A stretch of 64,000 nt of DNA from Kwoniella bestiolae CBS 10118 (taxonomy: Eukaryota > Basidiomycota > Tremellomycetes > Tremellales > Cryptococcaceae): NCBI RefSeq assembly GCF_000512585.2, contig NC_089245.1, positions 1,426,001 to 1,490,000 of the forward strand, read 5' to 3'. The notes under the pieces are model-generated. The model searched no databases, was not told the DNA's origin, and was given only the letters and a program-made list of their open reading frames with translations. Shown piece after piece: positions 1 to 12,814 of this stretch. Every line of letters starts with the position of its first letter. Position 1 is the stretch's first letter. The translations under genes were made by a program, and so were the position numbers.

Positions 1-406
1 TGAAGGATTACAAGAGCTGTGTTGGTTCTGAAAAGATTCTGAGAAGTAGGATATCTATGTTTGTAGTTGGAATGTAATGATGGGTATTCTGAGGAGAGAT
101 GAAGAAGAGAAAGACAAATGATGAATGATACCTGGCGTCTTTGTATAACTATATACTCACTCAACCACTGTACGCGATTGAATTTCGAACATGAATTATT
201 CGACTTTACCCCACACAGAACACCACGTGTTTGTCTATGTTACCCCGCATCTCATTGATTTCTCTTTTTACCCGAGCACGGTGTTGATGATGATGCATAC
301 AGTGTGGGTCGAGCAGGATTAGGATTGATCAAGCCCACTCTCATAGCAGTCAAGGGATATCTACAAATCAATCAAGCAAAAGCAAAAAGACATACTACCC
401 CATGCC
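1..406. other. Upstream region of the PP2C gene
   Basis: I see no supportable coding sequence here. The stretch includes a CCACGTG E-box-like site near 222-228 and AT-rich leader sequence before the phosphatase start. An ATG at 402, just before the chosen start, opens a frame that stops after seven codons, so it may act as a tiny upstream ORF overlapping the true start. Confidence 0.5.
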
Positions 407-2296
407 ATGCTACTACGCTCAATAACATTCACAGCCCCAAGAAGGGGCTTGGGCACGAGTGTCAGAGGAGTACACGATTTCATACGAGGACCTACTCCTG
501 GCGGTGAGTCTGCTTTCTTCGACAGGTTGAGGTTCGAAGGGGACAGCTGATGTATATGATCTCCTCATGCAGGTACATACAAGGTCCCACTGAACAATCC
601 CAAGATCATAGGTGTATACTCCTCAAGAGGAAGTAGACCGTGTGTATCTCCAATCTGCTTGATCTTTCAAATCCTTTGGGAACTGTCAGCTGATAGGATG
701 TCTCTCGCCCAGATATCAAGAAGATACCGCTGTGGTGGGATCATTACAACTACCTCCATCCGAGCTTCAGAATACCTTGGCGAAGCTGGAAACTCCATGT
801 GAGTGGGATCCCGCATCTGCAGGATCAGACTTCCTGGCTGGGCAGGTAGCTGCTTTTGGGATATTCGACGGGTGAGTAAATAGTCTCGTTCGCTCAGGAT
901 GATGCTGTATGTGATAAGGACGCAACCTACCATCGAGTCTCTCGAGAGCCGCTTGAACATCCCGACCGAATACAGTTCGTCAACTGCCCCGATCTGATTC
1001 CTGCCTTGGTCATCTCTCCAACTTTAGAGCTATGAAGCTGACACGACTTATCCCCCAGCCACGGCGGTAAAGAAGTATCAACCTACCTGAGAGAAAACCT
1101 CTTCAACCAGATTGAATCCATCTCCAAATCCGATATTCCAGACCTCGTACAGTGGACCAAAGAGAAGCATGCAGGGTACTTTAAGCGTTGGCGAGGAGGC
1201 GTCTTATCGCGATATACGAAATTCGCAGCTAATGGACAGAAAGCAGGAGAAGGAGAAGAGATGACGCTGGAGGAGAGGTTGACTACTGCTTTTCTCAGTG
1301 TGAGCTTGCTATGCTTTCAACCTCTATAATTGAGTGGAGTAGGATTACCTGACATGAGCTTGGATGTGAATTTTGGATGTGTAGGCGGATAAACAGGTAC
1401 TTGAGGGAATCGAGAAATCGAAAAGGTGTGGATCAACCGCTTCGGTAGTATTGCTTCAATCGCTTGATGAGCCTGCTCAACCTTATTGGGCCGCTAAGAA
1501 GTTGAGTCTGACAGTTGCGCACTGCGGGTGAGTGGGCTGTTCATCCATCTCTCTATATCCGATTGAGGTTCGATTTCGTTCGCATCACGCTCGCTTTCGC
1601 TCACCGACGTTTCTCTTACGGTGTATAGCGATACTCGCGCGCTGTTGTGTCATCAACCCACCGGCCAAGTGATTCCTCTGACAGAGAAACATCACGCAGA
1701 AGCTAGAGTAGAAGCCAGTAGGCTGAGACGGATGGGAGCAGAGTTATTGGTCTCGGACAGTTTTGGTGAGAGTCGGTGGATGGGTGTGGTGGAAAATACC
1801 AGAGGGTGAGAATCGCATCATATCTTGATCTGACCACGCGGTGTATACTAACATGTTGGCGGCAGATTCGGTGATGGTGAATGGAAGCCTTCAGGGGTGA
1901 CCGTCGAGCCAGAAGTGACGACTAGAGTGATAGATGGTGAGTCATATCATCATATGATTAAGCTTTTAAATTATTATCTGGGCGGACCAGAGCTGACGGA
2001 AGAGGGTATCCATAGGCCACGAGCACTCCTACCTTATCCTCCTGACTGACGGACTCACCTCCCTCCTATCAGACCAAGAACTCGTAGACCTCATCCGAAA
2101 ATCGTTTGACCCAACCCGAGCAGCTAAGACGATCGTTCATTTCGCTGAGGACCTGGGCGCTTCAGATAATTGTACGGCCGTAGTGGTGCCCTTGCATGGG
2201 TGGGGTCATGTAGGTGGAGAAGATACGACGAAAGAGAGGAGGGAGTGGAGGAGAAGGAGGTTCGGGGAGATGAATACTAGGATGCAGCGGATGTGA
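407..2296 (+). CDS. Mitochondrial PP2C-family protein phosphatase
   Basis: This is a metal-dependent Ser/Thr phosphatase of the PP2C (PPM) family. I read eight exons: 407-503, 573-639, 713-871, 1059-1299, 1385-1527, 1629-1805, 1866-1936 and 2016-2296. Joined, they give about 440 residues. Family motifs appear in order: RGSRPYQED (metal-binding Asp), FGIFDGHGGKE, CGSTASVVLL, the VAHCGDTRALL strand, LTDGLTSLLS and ASDNCTAVVV (last metal-binding Asp). The start at 407 gives MLLRSITFTAPRRGLGTSVR, which is Arg/Ser-rich with no acidic residue and reads as a mitochondrial presequence. The architecture recalls the yeast mitochondrial phosphatase Ptc6, but I cannot settle orthology by eye. It converges on the TFIIIC subunit gene, leaving about 160 bp between the two stops. 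PP2C identity is secure; mitochondrial location is inferred. Confidence 0.88.
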
Positions 2297-2458
2297 TCAG
2301 ATGGGCGCATCTCTCCAAGATCTCCGGATACAGGATCGCAATCATGACAGTAGAAGGTAGAAGGGGGTTCAATATATATACATTAAATAGCATATTCATA
2401 TAACATCGTATAATCATGTACAGTACAATCAATGCAGCTTATACCAGGAGAAATGGTA

Positions 2459-3772
2459 TCACTGTCCATTCTCCACTTCTGCCCAGGGCGGATCATCTTC
2501 CACATCTACCATCACTTGATCTTCATTCTGATCCGTCTGATCTGTCTGTATGGCAGAGTCATCAAGTACCGTCGACTGAGCTGTTTCTGGTCCAGTAGTA
2601 TTCTGCGAATTCGCAGCTTGTCCCCCTTCTTCCATCTGCACATCACCCTGTGCTGGCGATCTATCCTTATCCGGACTGATCAGAGCTATCTTCCCGTTCT
2701 TGTCCACTCCCCAACTTTTACCTTTTTTGTTCTTGTTACCTTGGCTACCTCTAGATGAATATCCAGATATCACTTGTGATAAGACGGTCTTGGTCAATAA
2801 TACATTCTCGCCGTGGGTTGAGGGTGGTAAGCCCAGGGACTCCAATACGTTTGGACCTAGTTCGACTATACCATAGAAGATGTGTTAGCGGACAGTCTAC
2901 TCAATGGGAAAGACAATAACACCCACCCTTCTGTGAAGTCTTCATAGCATCCAAATCGAAATTCTCCAGATCCTCTGGTCTATCAATCACAAATCTAGGT
3001 TTGAGATTTCCACTCCCCTTGGGTCGTCCTCTCTTGGCCCCTATGGACAAAGTATCAAGTGGTAGTTTGATTGCCGCCGAGGAGGGCCCAGGTCCCGCTT
3101 CTCCCTGGTTTGGTTGAGCTTGAGCTTGAGGTTGGGAACGAGGTTCGAGGGTGATGGCTCGGAAGGTTAGTCGGTGGTTTGTTGAGTAGAGTGGTGGGTG
3201 GGTAGGTTCATGGGGGTTGTCCGAGTCTTTACAACAGAGATTTCTCATTAGCTCTCTCTATTACTTGAAGTAGATCGAGCCGGGAGGTGAGAAGCTCACT
3301 CCGTATCAATCCTAATATCACTTCATCCCCTATCAGTGGTGTAGTTTGACCCTGGAATATCTGATTGCCCAACTTAAGGAATGGCAGCGGTGTATCCAAG
3401 CCCTGATGATTATCTACATGTCAGATGCGGTGGCATATAACCATTTTGATGATCAGGCGAATGAACTTACAATGAGTTGATACTGATTCTCACTCTGTAA
3501 AGCCTTGGAATCCAAAGTCGTCCCTAAATCCATCGTAACGTATATCTCCTATACTCCCCCACATCAGCATTCGATATATGCCCCTGTAAGATTGGCGTGC
3601 GAGTTGCTTGAGATAACGATAGTGGTGAAAGCAGGACAACACTCACCTCCTCTTCCTCTTCGTACTCGTCCTCGTCAAGCTCTTCAAAATTATCAATATG
3701 TGTCCATCCTTCCCCCAGTATCGTTTGTCCTTCAGCCAAGAACCGTGAAGCGTCGTCGGAAGATTCGAGCAT
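2459..3772 (-). CDS. Transcription factor IIIC subunit 6 (Tfc7/GTF3C6-like)
   Basis: TFIIIC binds the internal promoters of tRNA genes and recruits TFIIIB and Pol III; this subunit supplies a triple-barrel domain. Reading on the minus strand, an acidic linker (EELDEDEYEEEEE) is spliced to EIYVTMDLGTTLDSKAL, then to GLDTPLPFLKLGNQIFQG, then to HRLTFRAITLEPR. This order matches the TFIIIC_sub6 fold, with the conserved YVTxDLG strand and the LGLDTPxPFL turn. A GRPKGSG AT-hook-like motif and a Ser/Asp-rich tail of about 130 residues follow. At least four introns are present. The 5' end is uncertain. The ATG at 3772 lies inside a frame that stays open to an acceptor at 3847, and two further in-phase exon-like blocks (about 3985-4035 and 4105-4150) lack an ATG and approach the divergent gene's start at 4166. 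Confidence 0.72.
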
Positions 3773-4165
3773 AGCTGGTAATTTCTTCTTGCGGGTGTCT
3801 CCTTGTTCTACCCGGATATGATGTATATCTTCGATGATGGCCGAGACTGGATCAGATAGTAGAGGTCAGAAGTGAAGAGGGTCTCTCATCTTCAGTACCA
3901 GATTCGAACATGTCAACAACCTCCAACGGAGATTCTCGGTGATCTCCGCTTTGACCTCTACTTGTATGGGATTTTACCTTTTTGCCGAAAAGTTGGGACT
4001 TCAGTCTCTTGGTCCTGTTGCTCTTGAACTCGGATTACTTTGAATTTCTGAACGATAAGTGACAAGTAAACACATCTTCCTACTATCGTGCTGCTACTAC
4101 CCACCTTGGAGGTGAAGCGGAAGACCTTTAGATGAGATAAGACGATGATAACGATATACTCGATA

Positions 4166-6922
4166 TGAGACGTGCGGGCATTGTAAGGTGAGTGAAGAGT
4201 AGAAAATCATGATCTTCCGAGTTCTGCTAATCTGTGATATAGCTTGAGACGAGCGGCCGGCCTTCCGCTTCGACCTGCAACATGTCGATACCCTCTTATA
4301 ATTCCAGCGTCAGCCTATACAAGAACAGCCTATAGAATTCCAGACTCGTTCGGCTGTTCGAGAAGGTATACTACCGCTGTCTCCCCACTTGATACGGCTG
4401 GAATCACGGATGATCAGCCCCCCTCAACAACCTCGATCAATACCTACTCGAGCGTAATTTGTTTACTACACGACCGCTCTATACCCCTTGCAGCCCTGCT
4501 TGATCACTATGATCTCACTGCTCTCATCCCTCCAGATCACCTTATACCACTGCTTAAACATAAATCTCGTCCATCCGACATCATAACCCTCATGCCCTCC
4601 GTCATAGCCTACGTCGAAGAAGAACAAGTGTTCATGGACCATATATTAGAACTCCTACAGAAGCTCCTAGTGCATCTAGGGCAACATCAGATGTTCGCCT
4701 TGCTCCCTGCTGTCGTGCAGCTCTTTTTGAATAGGATGGAAGTAGAATTGGATGTGACTGTACAGCCAAATATCGGGGATCTTCAAGCGAAATATAAAGG
4801 GTTTATACAGTACCTACGATTCTTTGCTACCCTCGGCCCATCAAAATCCACTCAACCTCTACCCTTACCCGTGCGAGACCAGGTCGCTCGAATCGTTGCA
4901 CACCTGCTTAAAACACTTTCGGAAATACCTTCTTCATCCGATGTGACCCAACAACCTCAATTATCAGCTGCGATGTTCAAGTGCCTATTCAGGCGGAGAA
5001 TGCTTACTCCGGAACTACGGAAAATGCTAGTGGGCCATGCGTTTGACAGAAAGATAGATCTGACAAGGTTCCAATGGCAACAATGTACCCTGTCAGCTAT
5101 GGAGGAAAGGAACGATAGAGCAGCTAAGAGGTATAGGGTCAGGTGGAAGTTGGCTATAGACAGGGAGGAGGCGGAGGCCGAAGCTGGTCAGGCGAATGCT
5201 AAAGCTGAGGATGACGAAGTGGAAGAGGTGGAGATAGATGCGGAAGAACTGTTGGAACAAGCTGGAATAGTCAATGAAGAACCACTCAAAAGCACGATCG
5301 AGATGTCCACACCCACCACCTCGATAACAGAACGGGACAAGCAGATATCCAGAATCATCAGTGAGATGGTGATTTCACAATATAGTAATTCGATGGAAAA
5401 GATCTTGTCCTTAATGAAACCGTACCTCACACCTTCAGAGCTGGATGCGCGAATGGAAAAGTCTACTGGTCCAGGGCTGAAGAACAGCATGAGAGGAGTC
5501 AATTTCCGCCCAACACGATACGACGTTTATTCTCTACTTCGTTACGCCTGGTCAATACTCTTAGATAGATGTTCAAAGGATAAAACCGTTACTTCCGAAG
5601 CTCTGATCGAAATGGCTGAGACCCTCCCTGGAGATGCTGTCGTTGGCCATACCCTCACACCTATAATGCACGGCCTGGTCAAACGGGGCGAACCCCTCAA
5701 AGCATGGGAAATATGGAGAGATCTAATAGAACGAGAGAAATCTGCTCCGTCCATTGCCAAGGGTCTTTTCGTCGATAGAATCACACTAGCAGTGGCTACG
5801 GAAGCTTGTCGATCAGCCATTGATATCGATACCGCCATCATGCTGGTCGATACATGGGGCAAGAAACCCACTTCTAGGATTAAGGTTAAAAGGAAGGAAA
5901 AGTGGGCAGGATCGATACGCCTAGATGCGCAGAATATCAATATTCTCCTTGACCTGTGTAGACTCGATGGGAAACCTTCTTTGGCATTTAGGTTGTGGTC
6001 CGCTGCCTTACCTCGTTATGGGGTATATCTGGATGATATTTCCATGAACCTGCTGCTGGACATAGCGAGATACAGCGATAACGAGTTGGAGAATGAGGTG
6101 ATGTTATCGAAACAAGAGGAGAACGAGTTGTTCAGAAAGAGGTTGAGAGCTATAGCGCAAGAATTCAGGTTCCGGAGAAAAAAGGAATCGACCGATGATG
6201 ATGTCGAGGAAGATGGGGGATCGAACGGGAATAGTAGAGTATACGACGACGATGCGTGGGCGAATAGCCCTACGAGCATTCTACTGGATAACCCCAATAA
6301 CGCGTGGAGGTATCGAGGTGATAAAGGCGGATTGGAAGCTCCGTGGAAGAAGGCCCGAAGGATATTCCGTCAGGTCATACTGGGGAATTGGCCTCATTTG
6401 AGAGAAGTGGAATCGCCTTTGGAGGTGGCCCATCAAGGCGCTTTCAGTTCGATCGTATCGTTCTTCACCGACACCGACCAATCCACCTTCCCTCCTGATC
6501 CCAACTCCAAAGCAGAAGATAAAGAGATACACTTGCCTTCCCCCAACGCACGATTCACCCATATAATCCCCACATCCAATACCTTCCGATCGTACATCGC
6601 TTTACTGGGGTATTACAATAGACATTCGGAGATACCCATCGTCCTAGCTTGGATGAAGAGGTTGGGTATAACACCTACCTTCTCGACTATGTGTCTTGCG
6701 TTATTACATATCTGCGAGGCTGAGGGACCGAGAAGGTGGGTGAAAGGGTTTGGTGAGAATGGGGGGAGGGCGTTAGTCAGGGACGAGGAGATCATGAGGA
6801 GGTGGTTGCAGGATTGGCTGGAGGGTGCTGCAAAGGGGAGGAAGGTGATCGTACCGACTGAGAAGGACGTGGCGGATAGTAGGAGGTGGTTGGCCGAGAG
6901 GAGACAGAGGTTGACTGCGTGA
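4166..6922 (+). CDS. Large mitochondrial helical-repeat (PPR-like) protein
   Basis: The start is the ATG at 4166. A short first exon (MRRAGIV plus two bases) splices across an intron ending just before 4243 into one long uninterrupted exon, giving about 900 residues. The N terminus (MRRAGIVSLRRAAGLPLRP) is basic and Ser-rich and looks like a mitochondrial presequence. The body is almost entirely amphipathic helices. Segments such as TLTPIMHGLVKRGEPLKAWE and a later block with LNILLDLCRLDGKPSLAFRLW-type spacing resemble pentatricopeptide repeats, which bind organellar RNA. An acidic Ala/Glu stretch lies near residues 310-350. I do not recognise a named orthologue; a role in mitochondrial RNA processing or translation is inferred from fold and targeting. 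It starts within 400 bp of the TFIIIC gene, facing away from it. Confidence 0.78.
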
Positions 6923-7120
6923 GGTAGTTTAGTGTAAATTCTCTTTTGATCCACATGACATACTGGTCCAGGGGTTATCGCTACACCGTTATATATACTG
7001 TATATCCAAATTTCATGTTTCGCACATTGAAGCTGGATGAAAATGCATTGAAAGTACAACAGACTGTCTGAAATATCATGACTTGAATTTATATGTATGT
7101 ATATATTTGATAAAAACCCA

Positions 7121-10100
7121 TCACGTAGCGTTCGACCACCCTTCTGCCCAACTCCCTCTCCTCTCCGACCAATGAGGGGACGAAGCTGCCCTTGCACCCT
7201 CCCCACCAGACGCTACAACCAACCTCTGACCCAACTCATCTACCATCTCACTCCCGCTGCCACCACTTCCTCGCCCAGAGCCAGAGCCAGTACTGGAAAT
7301 CATCTTCCGTAACTTCGCAAACGTGCCCATACCGAGACTACCTCTCCTTGGGAATCCCTCGCTCAACCCTTGTAAACCATTCTCTACCGCACTGAAACTT
7401 CCAATCCTATTACTATGAGCATAGGTCTCACCCGCTCCAGATGTGGGGACGGACAACCTCCCACCTGTCCCACCAGGCATTAAAGGGAAAGCAGAATCAA
7501 CAGATTCGAACCTTGATCTACCCTTGAACGTCGGTTCATTACCGAACTCGAATTCGTGGATGTGGGATCGTGAGGTCACATGCTCGATCTTGTATTTTGA
7601 TCCCATAGCTGTCTGAGGAGCAGATTGTGATTGAGAAGAGACTTTACGTGATGAGGAGGATGAGGAAAGCGATGCTCGAGCGGGACTGGGCGCCAGATGA
7701 CGATGAGCCGTGGCAGTCGGACTGATCGAGCTTGATGTTCGCGACATTCCTATAGCAGAGGCAGCTCCAGAGATGGAAGTGGACGGTGGGAGGCTTTCCG
7801 AAGCTGCTAATGCTATGTCCGCAGCTGCCGCCAGGGAATCTATAAAGTCGACTTCTGCCCAGTGACCAGTGGTGAATGAGCTTCGCGATGGTCCAGCACT
7901 AGTATTACCGTTGGACTGTTCGCCCATCGATCCTCTGCTCTCCGTCCCTGCTGATCCTGGATCTCCAGAGGATCGATCTGAACCCGGATTGGTGGGTCTG
8001 ACTACGATGTTGAGGCCCAACCCCGTGGTACGAGCCGGGGAAGATTTGTATCGCAGTAATCTTGGACGAGATGCGGGAGGTAGACTGGCAATTGGAGATC
8101 CGTGAGGACTGGTCTCTTCAGGCGCAGTGAATGCTTGATAGGATGGTGGCTGTTGGAATATTGCCTGACTAGCTTGAGGCGGTGTACGTCGTTGCACAGG
8201 ACGGGGAGTGAGCGCGCTGAACGATTGACGCAAGACGTTCGGAGCACTCGGTCTTCGACTATCCGTGACTGATCGACGACCTCCTCTACTTGTCGGCGAG
8301 GGCGTAGCGGTCGAAGTGGTAGGCGGGGCGTCTGACATTCTACGCAGTTCTGCGCCTGGACCTGTAGGAGAATAATGATAATCTGATGAAGTTGCCATTG
8401 GCGCGTAGACCGAGACGGGAGTGACGCCCGGTTGTCTGGGTGCGAAGGGGTCGTTGAATGATGTAAAGGGGTTTCGATAGGACGAAGACGATGCAGGCTG
8501 TTCGAGAGGAGTGACGAGGGAGGTGGTAGATGTGGATGCGTTGGTACTGGTTTCTGTACCTAGACTGGGCGTTTCCAGCTCGGCTCTGTTAAAGCGGATC
8601 AGCAAGTGCTATCTATGTCTGATAGAAAGGTGAGTTACTCACTCATCAAGCTCATCCCCATCCCCATCACCATCACCATCCCTCGAGACCCACGCCCAGT
8701 CACCTCCACGTTGGATTCCCAACTCGCCATCTTTCTCCTTCAACGCCTGCAACTCTCTAAGCGTGAGCACAGGCAACGAGTTCGATCGGGTCATAGCGAC
8801 AGTGGCGGAGAGTAATCTCGCACGGGACTTTGGAGGAGATTCAATATCCTCTTCGGCTTCTTCGGGCCTTTCTCTAGGTTCTACGCCCGCGCCAACTTCA
8901 TCTCGAGACATGAACGTTTGATTCCTCTCCATCTCATGATTGGATGCGTCTCTAGATTTTGATGAATTGCCCTCCGAAGAACCCTGTGAGAAGATAGTAG
9001 TCATTGGAGCGGAAGCGAGGGGGGAGGGGTTGACCACGGGGTGAGCGAGAGAATGTCTCGATCGTGGAGGGAATCGATTAGCCGCAGGGGGTTCTCTGCC
9101 CATTGAAGATGCTGCTGAGGTAGTCGATGGTCGACCGGCCACGGGCAGCTCCCTACCCAAGGGTACAGGACTACTCGCCCCTGAACTAGGTCCACTGTCT
9201 CTTCTTGGCCAGCCGCTAGACTGGCTTGTCCCGCTCCCCAATCTCGCAGGGGCAGTGGGCAAAGCGTGACCCATACTCGACGAACCTCTTGACATACCCA
9301 TTCCGCCTGCTCCTGCCAGTGCGCCGGCGGGTAATGGTCCGCCAAAGGGAGTGAGAAGTAACATCTGGTGTGCCGACAGTCTTCTACTGGGCGGTTGAAT
9401 CTCATGCAATAACGGAGAAGGACGCCTCGGCCTTCCGGAGACGGATAATCTGTGCTGTGCTGTCGAAGTCATACTTGTACTGGCCATGGGGAGACCGCCG
9501 GTAGATGACGAGGTAGGTGACATCGAGGGAGCCATGGCGGTCATACTGATATTGATATTTTCCTTGGCAGGTGAGCGGGAGTGCGAAGTAGGAAAGGCGT
9601 ATCCCTTTGAAGGGCCCGATGGTTCTTTCAGATAAGATTCTTCTATGGGTTTGAGAGGCAATGACGGGCGTCTGATCGAGGAGGACGAAGAGGAGGTAGG
9701 TAGAGTACGTGTCGATGAGGAGGGGTCGATGGGGAATGAACGAGGTGAATTGAGGGTGTATTCAGCTAGAGTGGCGTATAAAGGTTGATGAGTGTGTTTG
9801 GAAGATGTCGATGTCGACGTCGAGGGTTTTCTACAGTTGAGGCGACAAGATGATACAAGTAAGCATCTTTTCGTGATGAGTCATGATGATTGCGCAAGCA
9901 AGATGAGTGCGTAACTTTGTGGGAGCAGGGTGGGGTTTAGATGTCAGAGGGGGAGGAGAAGAGACGGGTGATGGTGGATTCCAGTGCAAAAACAATGTTT
10001 ATAGTTATGACTTGATTCTGGTGCCTGTTGCCTTTTCCAACATCACGGAAAGGATGGAGGGGAGGGGAACTCACGAAGGGTGTATCTGATCAAAGGGTGA

Positions 10101-10163
10101 TTCCTGTTCCTGCTCACGGTCTGCATTCATATCTATACCTGAGAAGTTCACTGGACGGAACAT
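7121..10163 (-). CDS. Serine/proline-rich fungal protein with an RGGDWAWVSRD motif
   Basis: There are three exons on the minus strand. Exon 1 runs 10163-10075 (MFRPVNFSGIDMNADREQEQ), exon 2 9830-8643 and exon 3 8585-7121, with clean GTGAGT donors and phase-matched joins. The roughly 910-residue product is mostly disordered and rich in Ser, Pro, Thr and Arg. The one clearly ordered-looking block is TLRELQALKEKDGELGIQRGGDWAWVSRD at the end of exon 2, followed by a GDGDGDGDE acidic run. I have an impression that this block recurs in other fungal proteins, but I could not check it and cannot attach a function. The C terminus has glycine- and serine-rich segments that could be phosphorylation targets. 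Upstream lies an unusually long gene-free stretch. Boundaries are well supported; function is unknown. Confidence 0.75.
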
Positions 10164-12814
10164 GCTGATGGGTCGATGTCGTTTATGTTAATTGGTGTGG
10201 GCGTGTACATATATACTGATAGGTGGTAATGGTGGCGATGTCACGAGGGATTGGAATAAGAATGGAAAAGCATCCGATGTGGTGGATTGTGGATCGAGCT
10301 AAGACCGGGATGCACTACAGCTGCATATATCCACCGGACCGAGGAATAAGGTTTGGTAGCTGCAGTTGTTGGCAGCAGGACAAGGACTTGTTCTCAAAGA
10401 GTTGAGTTATTCGAGACCTTGTCTAGGTCAGACTTTACTGAATTGGGATTGAGTTAAATCCGAGCTAAAATGGCTTAGCGTGATTTGATTTTATCAGGTG
10501 GACCTCGTCGAATCTCGAACGAGGTGGTTTAGACGGCTGAAAGGTTGGATGAAGGCCGGGGCGATGGTATGAATGGGTGTTGGAGGTGAGGTGGTCGGAC
10601 TGATTTGTTAACAATTTACTACGTCCATGACTAGACTATGGTTCGTTGTGTTGTTGAAGATGGTGCTGATCGATCAATTGGTTCCGATGTTTACGAATAT
10701 CTGATATCGGTCTATTGCGCATACACTACGAGTAGAACGCTTCTATCGAACACAATATGACTTGGTGGAATATCGACGATGGTAAGCTTGGAAGTGTCAA
10801 GAGAAATATTCATAACTAGACTAGATACGACATAGATGATGTTTGAGGCTTTTTGTTTTTCGTTTACAATACGCGGTATCGTAGAAACCTACATATGAGA
10901 TCCCGGTTCCTCCTGGAACAAGAACTGGGAATGGGAATCCGGGTGGTGTTGGTGGTGGTACGGTACCCAACAACAAGGTTTTACCCCGATACGGTATGTG
11001 TACAGGCCGTGAATTTACCGCTGTGGAAGATAAAGTTTTTCACTTCTTACTATGAGAGGCAAAAACCCTGCGGTCCTGAGGGGGAGAGAAAAGGTATGAG
11101 TAATTTACAGAAAGCGCATTATGCAACTGAACCTCGGATGTAACGTAATGGATTTGATTGGATCTCTGTCGCTTCGACGAGACCGATCGGATCGCTACGA
11201 GCGATTCGTCAGGTAACTTAGGGAAAGGATACAGGAGAGTCAAGGTTAAATGGTTTTCCTGTACCATCCGGTACCTGCGGAAACGAGTAAAAAACTGGGA
11301 TTTGGGATTTGGAATTTGACATTGATCGGTTGGGTCTCACTCTGGGGACTGTACCATTCACTTGGCACTGTTCTTTTTGGACGGTACACATGGAAGTCAC
11401 AAGTCAAGTCAGCGGTAAGAGCAGTACATGTCTCACCCATATTGATCTGTATTTCAATACTGTATCAATATTCAAATGTACGACCCGAACAAACAATCAA
11501 ACTTGGTCTTCTTTCTACATGTTCCAGTTTTCTTCTCTTACTTAACCCTTAATCTCGATCATCGCGGAATGGCGTCCGGGCAATATGTAGATGATGGAAT
11601 AATCCGGAAAAACAAAAAAAAACAAAAAAAAGACAGGCATCGGGCTCTGCTAATCTTACAGGTCAAGACCTCCTAAACTCCCTTGCACTAAAGTCAAACA
11701 CGACGGACGCGTGCGTTCTTTGCGTAATACCATGAATGAATGAATCATGAATCAATTTACCGTAGTCAGTCGTGTAAACGCGCAAAACACGTCTCGAGAG
11801 CATGATCAGTCGTACCAGTCGAGGGGGATACCGTAGCTCATCCGGGTGATCCCCGATAGCGCAGAGGTAAAAGATACTCCGTTGTGGATTACGAGTTATC
11901 CGTTATCCGTTCTTTGCGGATGACCAGTACGAGTTATAAAGTACTTACGTTCATAGGTGACACGTAACTAACACATAAGCGCGATGGTGTTTGATTCCAT
12001 TGTTGTGTCTACGAGAGTGTTGTACGAGTATCTCCATTCTATGACCAGGACCCAAACCAAGAATGACTGCGAGATCTACGGAAAACAAAACGCAAAAGTG
12101 ACAAACCGAGGCACCTCCCTCCCACAGTCTCGCGCAAAGGACAACAAACTCAGGTACCTTACTGTCCGGAGTACCTTTTTGACGATCTTTTCGCTTTGCT
12201 AACGTCATCTAATTCTGAAAGCTGTGTAACGTTTAGTTTTGAAGGTCCTCATTATCAAAGGGGACGCAACACCGCATGATCCGTCCTCTAAGCGTCGCTA
12301 CGCGTATGTCGTCCCGATGTCCGTGGTCAAGGAGCATTGGGTTTGGAAGGTCTACGGACTTGGTGTTCGGGTCAAAGCAACAACTTCAACGGCAATGCCG
12401 GGGAACAGCTTTCATGATTTCACTTTAGGTGCCATCGTAAGTTGATCGCCAATCTAGGTCACAGGATTCAGGCTACGGTTCAATCATATGCAGTGTGGTG
12501 TCAATACATGACTGCGGGCTGTACGTCCTTGAAAAAGATCGACAGGAACGAATGTGATCACGAGTCAGTTCCCAATACGCAACAGGTACAACAGGTACGA
12601 TTCCAGGTTTCATCGTCCCGCAGCTGCCCATGCAGTCATTCGATGTAACACCTTCGACTCAAATGTACATCCACTTGGAGCGCCATGGGTTCAAACGAGT
12701 AAAAACATACATGCATAATCTTACGTGTCATATCTACAAACTTGGTATATTCTCTTACCTTACTTGGCTTAACTCAAAACGCGTACAACGAATAGGGGCG
12801 ATCCCATGATCTGA
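10164..12814. other. Long intergenic region without a supportable gene
   Basis: This 2.65-kb stretch lies between the start of the serine-rich gene and the end of the acyl-CoA dehydrogenase gene. Short open frames occur (for example 11250-11552 and 10853-11143), but none has recognisable domains, phased introns or coding-like composition. An A-rich tract (about 11612-11635) and a doubled TTATCCG near 11895-11905 are visible. It may hold a long 5' leader of the neighbouring gene or a noncoding transcript; sequence alone does not show which. Confidence 0.45.

Noticed and set aside
11250..11676. Open frames of 60-100 codons in the 10-12.8 kb gap
   Set aside because: No domain, no phase-consistent introns, and overlapping frames on both strands with similar openness.
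11820..11900. Possible tRNA suggested by TAGCTCA and GCGCAGAGG
   Set aside because: No acceptor stem or T arm can be formed around it.
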